Assembly: GCA_051453625.1 (NCBI GenBank) | Contig: JBOZIK010000001.1 | Span: 188,493,861-188,527,086, forward strand | DNA length: 33,226 nucleotides | Direction of reading: 5' to 3' | DNA from: Welwitschia mirabilis | Taxonomy: Eukaryota > Gnetophyta > Gnetopsida > Welwitschiales | In this document: positions 32,585 to 33,226 of the stretch, piece by piece | Position numbering within the stretch: the first letter of the stretch is position 1 | Layout: each line of letters opens with the position of its first letter | Made by a program: the position numbers and the translations under genes | Notes under the pieces: generated by a model | Database searches by the model: none | Seen by the model: only the letters and a program-made list of their open reading frames with translations | Told to the model about the DNA's origin: nothing

Positions 32585-32930
32585 ATATCAGTGTAACAGC
32601 CTGAATTTTTATAATTGAAAACTTCAAAATTTAAATGCTCTGATATCAAAATGTAATATCCAAAAGTTATGCCATTCAAAATATTCATACTTGATGCTCC
32701 GATATCAAAATGTAACGATCTAAAAATTTTACAGTTGAAAATCCTCAAACTCGATGCTTTGATACCAANNNNNNNNNNNNNNNNNNNNNNNNNNNNNNNN
32801 NNNNNNNNNNNNNNNNNNNNNNNNNCAACCCAAAAATTCTACAGTTAATATCTTTTATCTTTAAAACTCCAATACCAAGTTGTAACACTCTGAAACTTCT
32901 ATAGTTGAAAAATTTGAACTCGCTCTAGTC
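32585..32930. repeat. ~59-bp tandem array of an LTR-end/primer-site junction
   Basis: The landmark ATATCA/ATACCA followed by A's and TGTAAC recurs at 32585, 32643, 32702, 32762 and 32872, spacings 58, 59, 60 and, across 57 N, 110 (about two units). Each unit contains GATGCTCTGATATCAAAATG or a variant: the complement of the tRNA-iMet primer site TGGTATCAGAGC followed by TGTAAC, the LTR edge, then a stretch like AAAATTTTACAGTTGAAAA. At least five and probably six copies are present. Confidence 0.85.
32769..32825. other. Assembly gap inside the tandem array
   Basis: 57 N, close to one repeat unit, so the gap was probably sized from spanning reads or is one unresolved copy. Confidence 0.95.
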
Positions 32931-33226
32931 TCTAAATTATAAAACCTCTCTATATAATTAAATCTAAAGATAAAGACTTAATATTAGTCTAATAAATTAT
33001 ATAATATGCAATTTAATTTAATCATTAAATAAAATTACTTAATTTATTGAGTCTGTTTTATGTTATTCATTTATTAAATGGCACTAGTGATTTAAAACAT
33101 TTTCAAATGGTAAAATTGAGTGTGTTTTTGATTGGAAACACCTCATTTGTACCCTAAAGGAGCATGGATTAAGCTCAGATCCATAAAACAACATTTCAGA
33201 AGTAACATTCAAGCTATTTTTACATT
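32880..33226 (-). repeat. Partial LTR continuing past the window edge
   Basis: Starting at TGTAACACTCTGAAACTTCT, directly after the last primer-site copy (CCAATACCAAGT), the sequence has the layout of a minus-strand element's 5' LTR read from its 3' end. It is AT-rich, without a coding signal, and ends with the less AT-rich GTACCCTAAAGGAGCATGG near 33150. Its outer end is beyond the window. Confidence 0.5.

Noticed and set aside
32585-32930. CRISPR-like array
   Set aside because: Units are contiguous tandem copies without unique spacers, in a plant-type retroelement setting.

Overview
The window looks like intergenic heterochromatin from a land plant, most likely a seed plant. It is very AT-rich and CpG-poor, and I find no intact host gene. 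It is made of layered, heavily decayed transposable elements. I recognise them by plant-type copia, Athila/Tat and chromovirus reading frames, tRNA primer-binding sites typical of plant LTR retrotransposons, and a plant-type LINE. All frames are broken by stops and small indels. Many stops sit where Gln or Trp codons are expected and catalytic Asp codons read Asn, which fits loss of methylated C by C-to-T change on either strand.

Layout. (1) 1-1624, minus: a broken protein resembling the 'putative plant transposon protein' family, with a Gln/Glu-rich repeat. (2) 1911-2170 and 8014-8425: clusters of AGACATCT/AGATGTCT on either side of a Ty1/copia element. (3) 2235-7114, minus: the copia coding region with gag, protease, integrase, RT and RNase H in order. 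(4) 8942-9360: two LTR/primer-binding-site junctions facing each other. (5) 9360-15396: AT-rich DNA with a tetranucleotide/GA microsatellite, an assembly gap, and one possible gag zinc-knuckle relic. (6) 15397-23215, minus: an Athila-like Ty3/gypsy element bounded by two direct-repeat LTRs, keeping gag and protease but lacking recognisable RT and integrase. (7) about 23230-26200, plus: a LINE with RT boxes. (8) about 28400-30735, minus: a Ty3/gypsy chromovirus pol fragment whose RT is cut off. (9) about 30736-32520, plus: a younger, CpG-retaining LTR with a TATA box, followed by a tRNA-Asp-type primer site; both LTR and leader carry hairpin-forming GTCGTCC/GGACGA repeats. (10) 32585-32930: a tandem array of a ~59 bp unit made of an LTR end plus a primer-binding site, leading into another partial LTR at the window edge.

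Nothing here is likely to encode a working protein. The interest lies in the nested history and in the non-coding repeat structures: the AGACRTCT clusters, the LTR palindrome, the hairpin repeats and the amplified LTR/primer-site junction. Boundaries quoted as 'about' are limits of recognisable similarity, not mapped ends.
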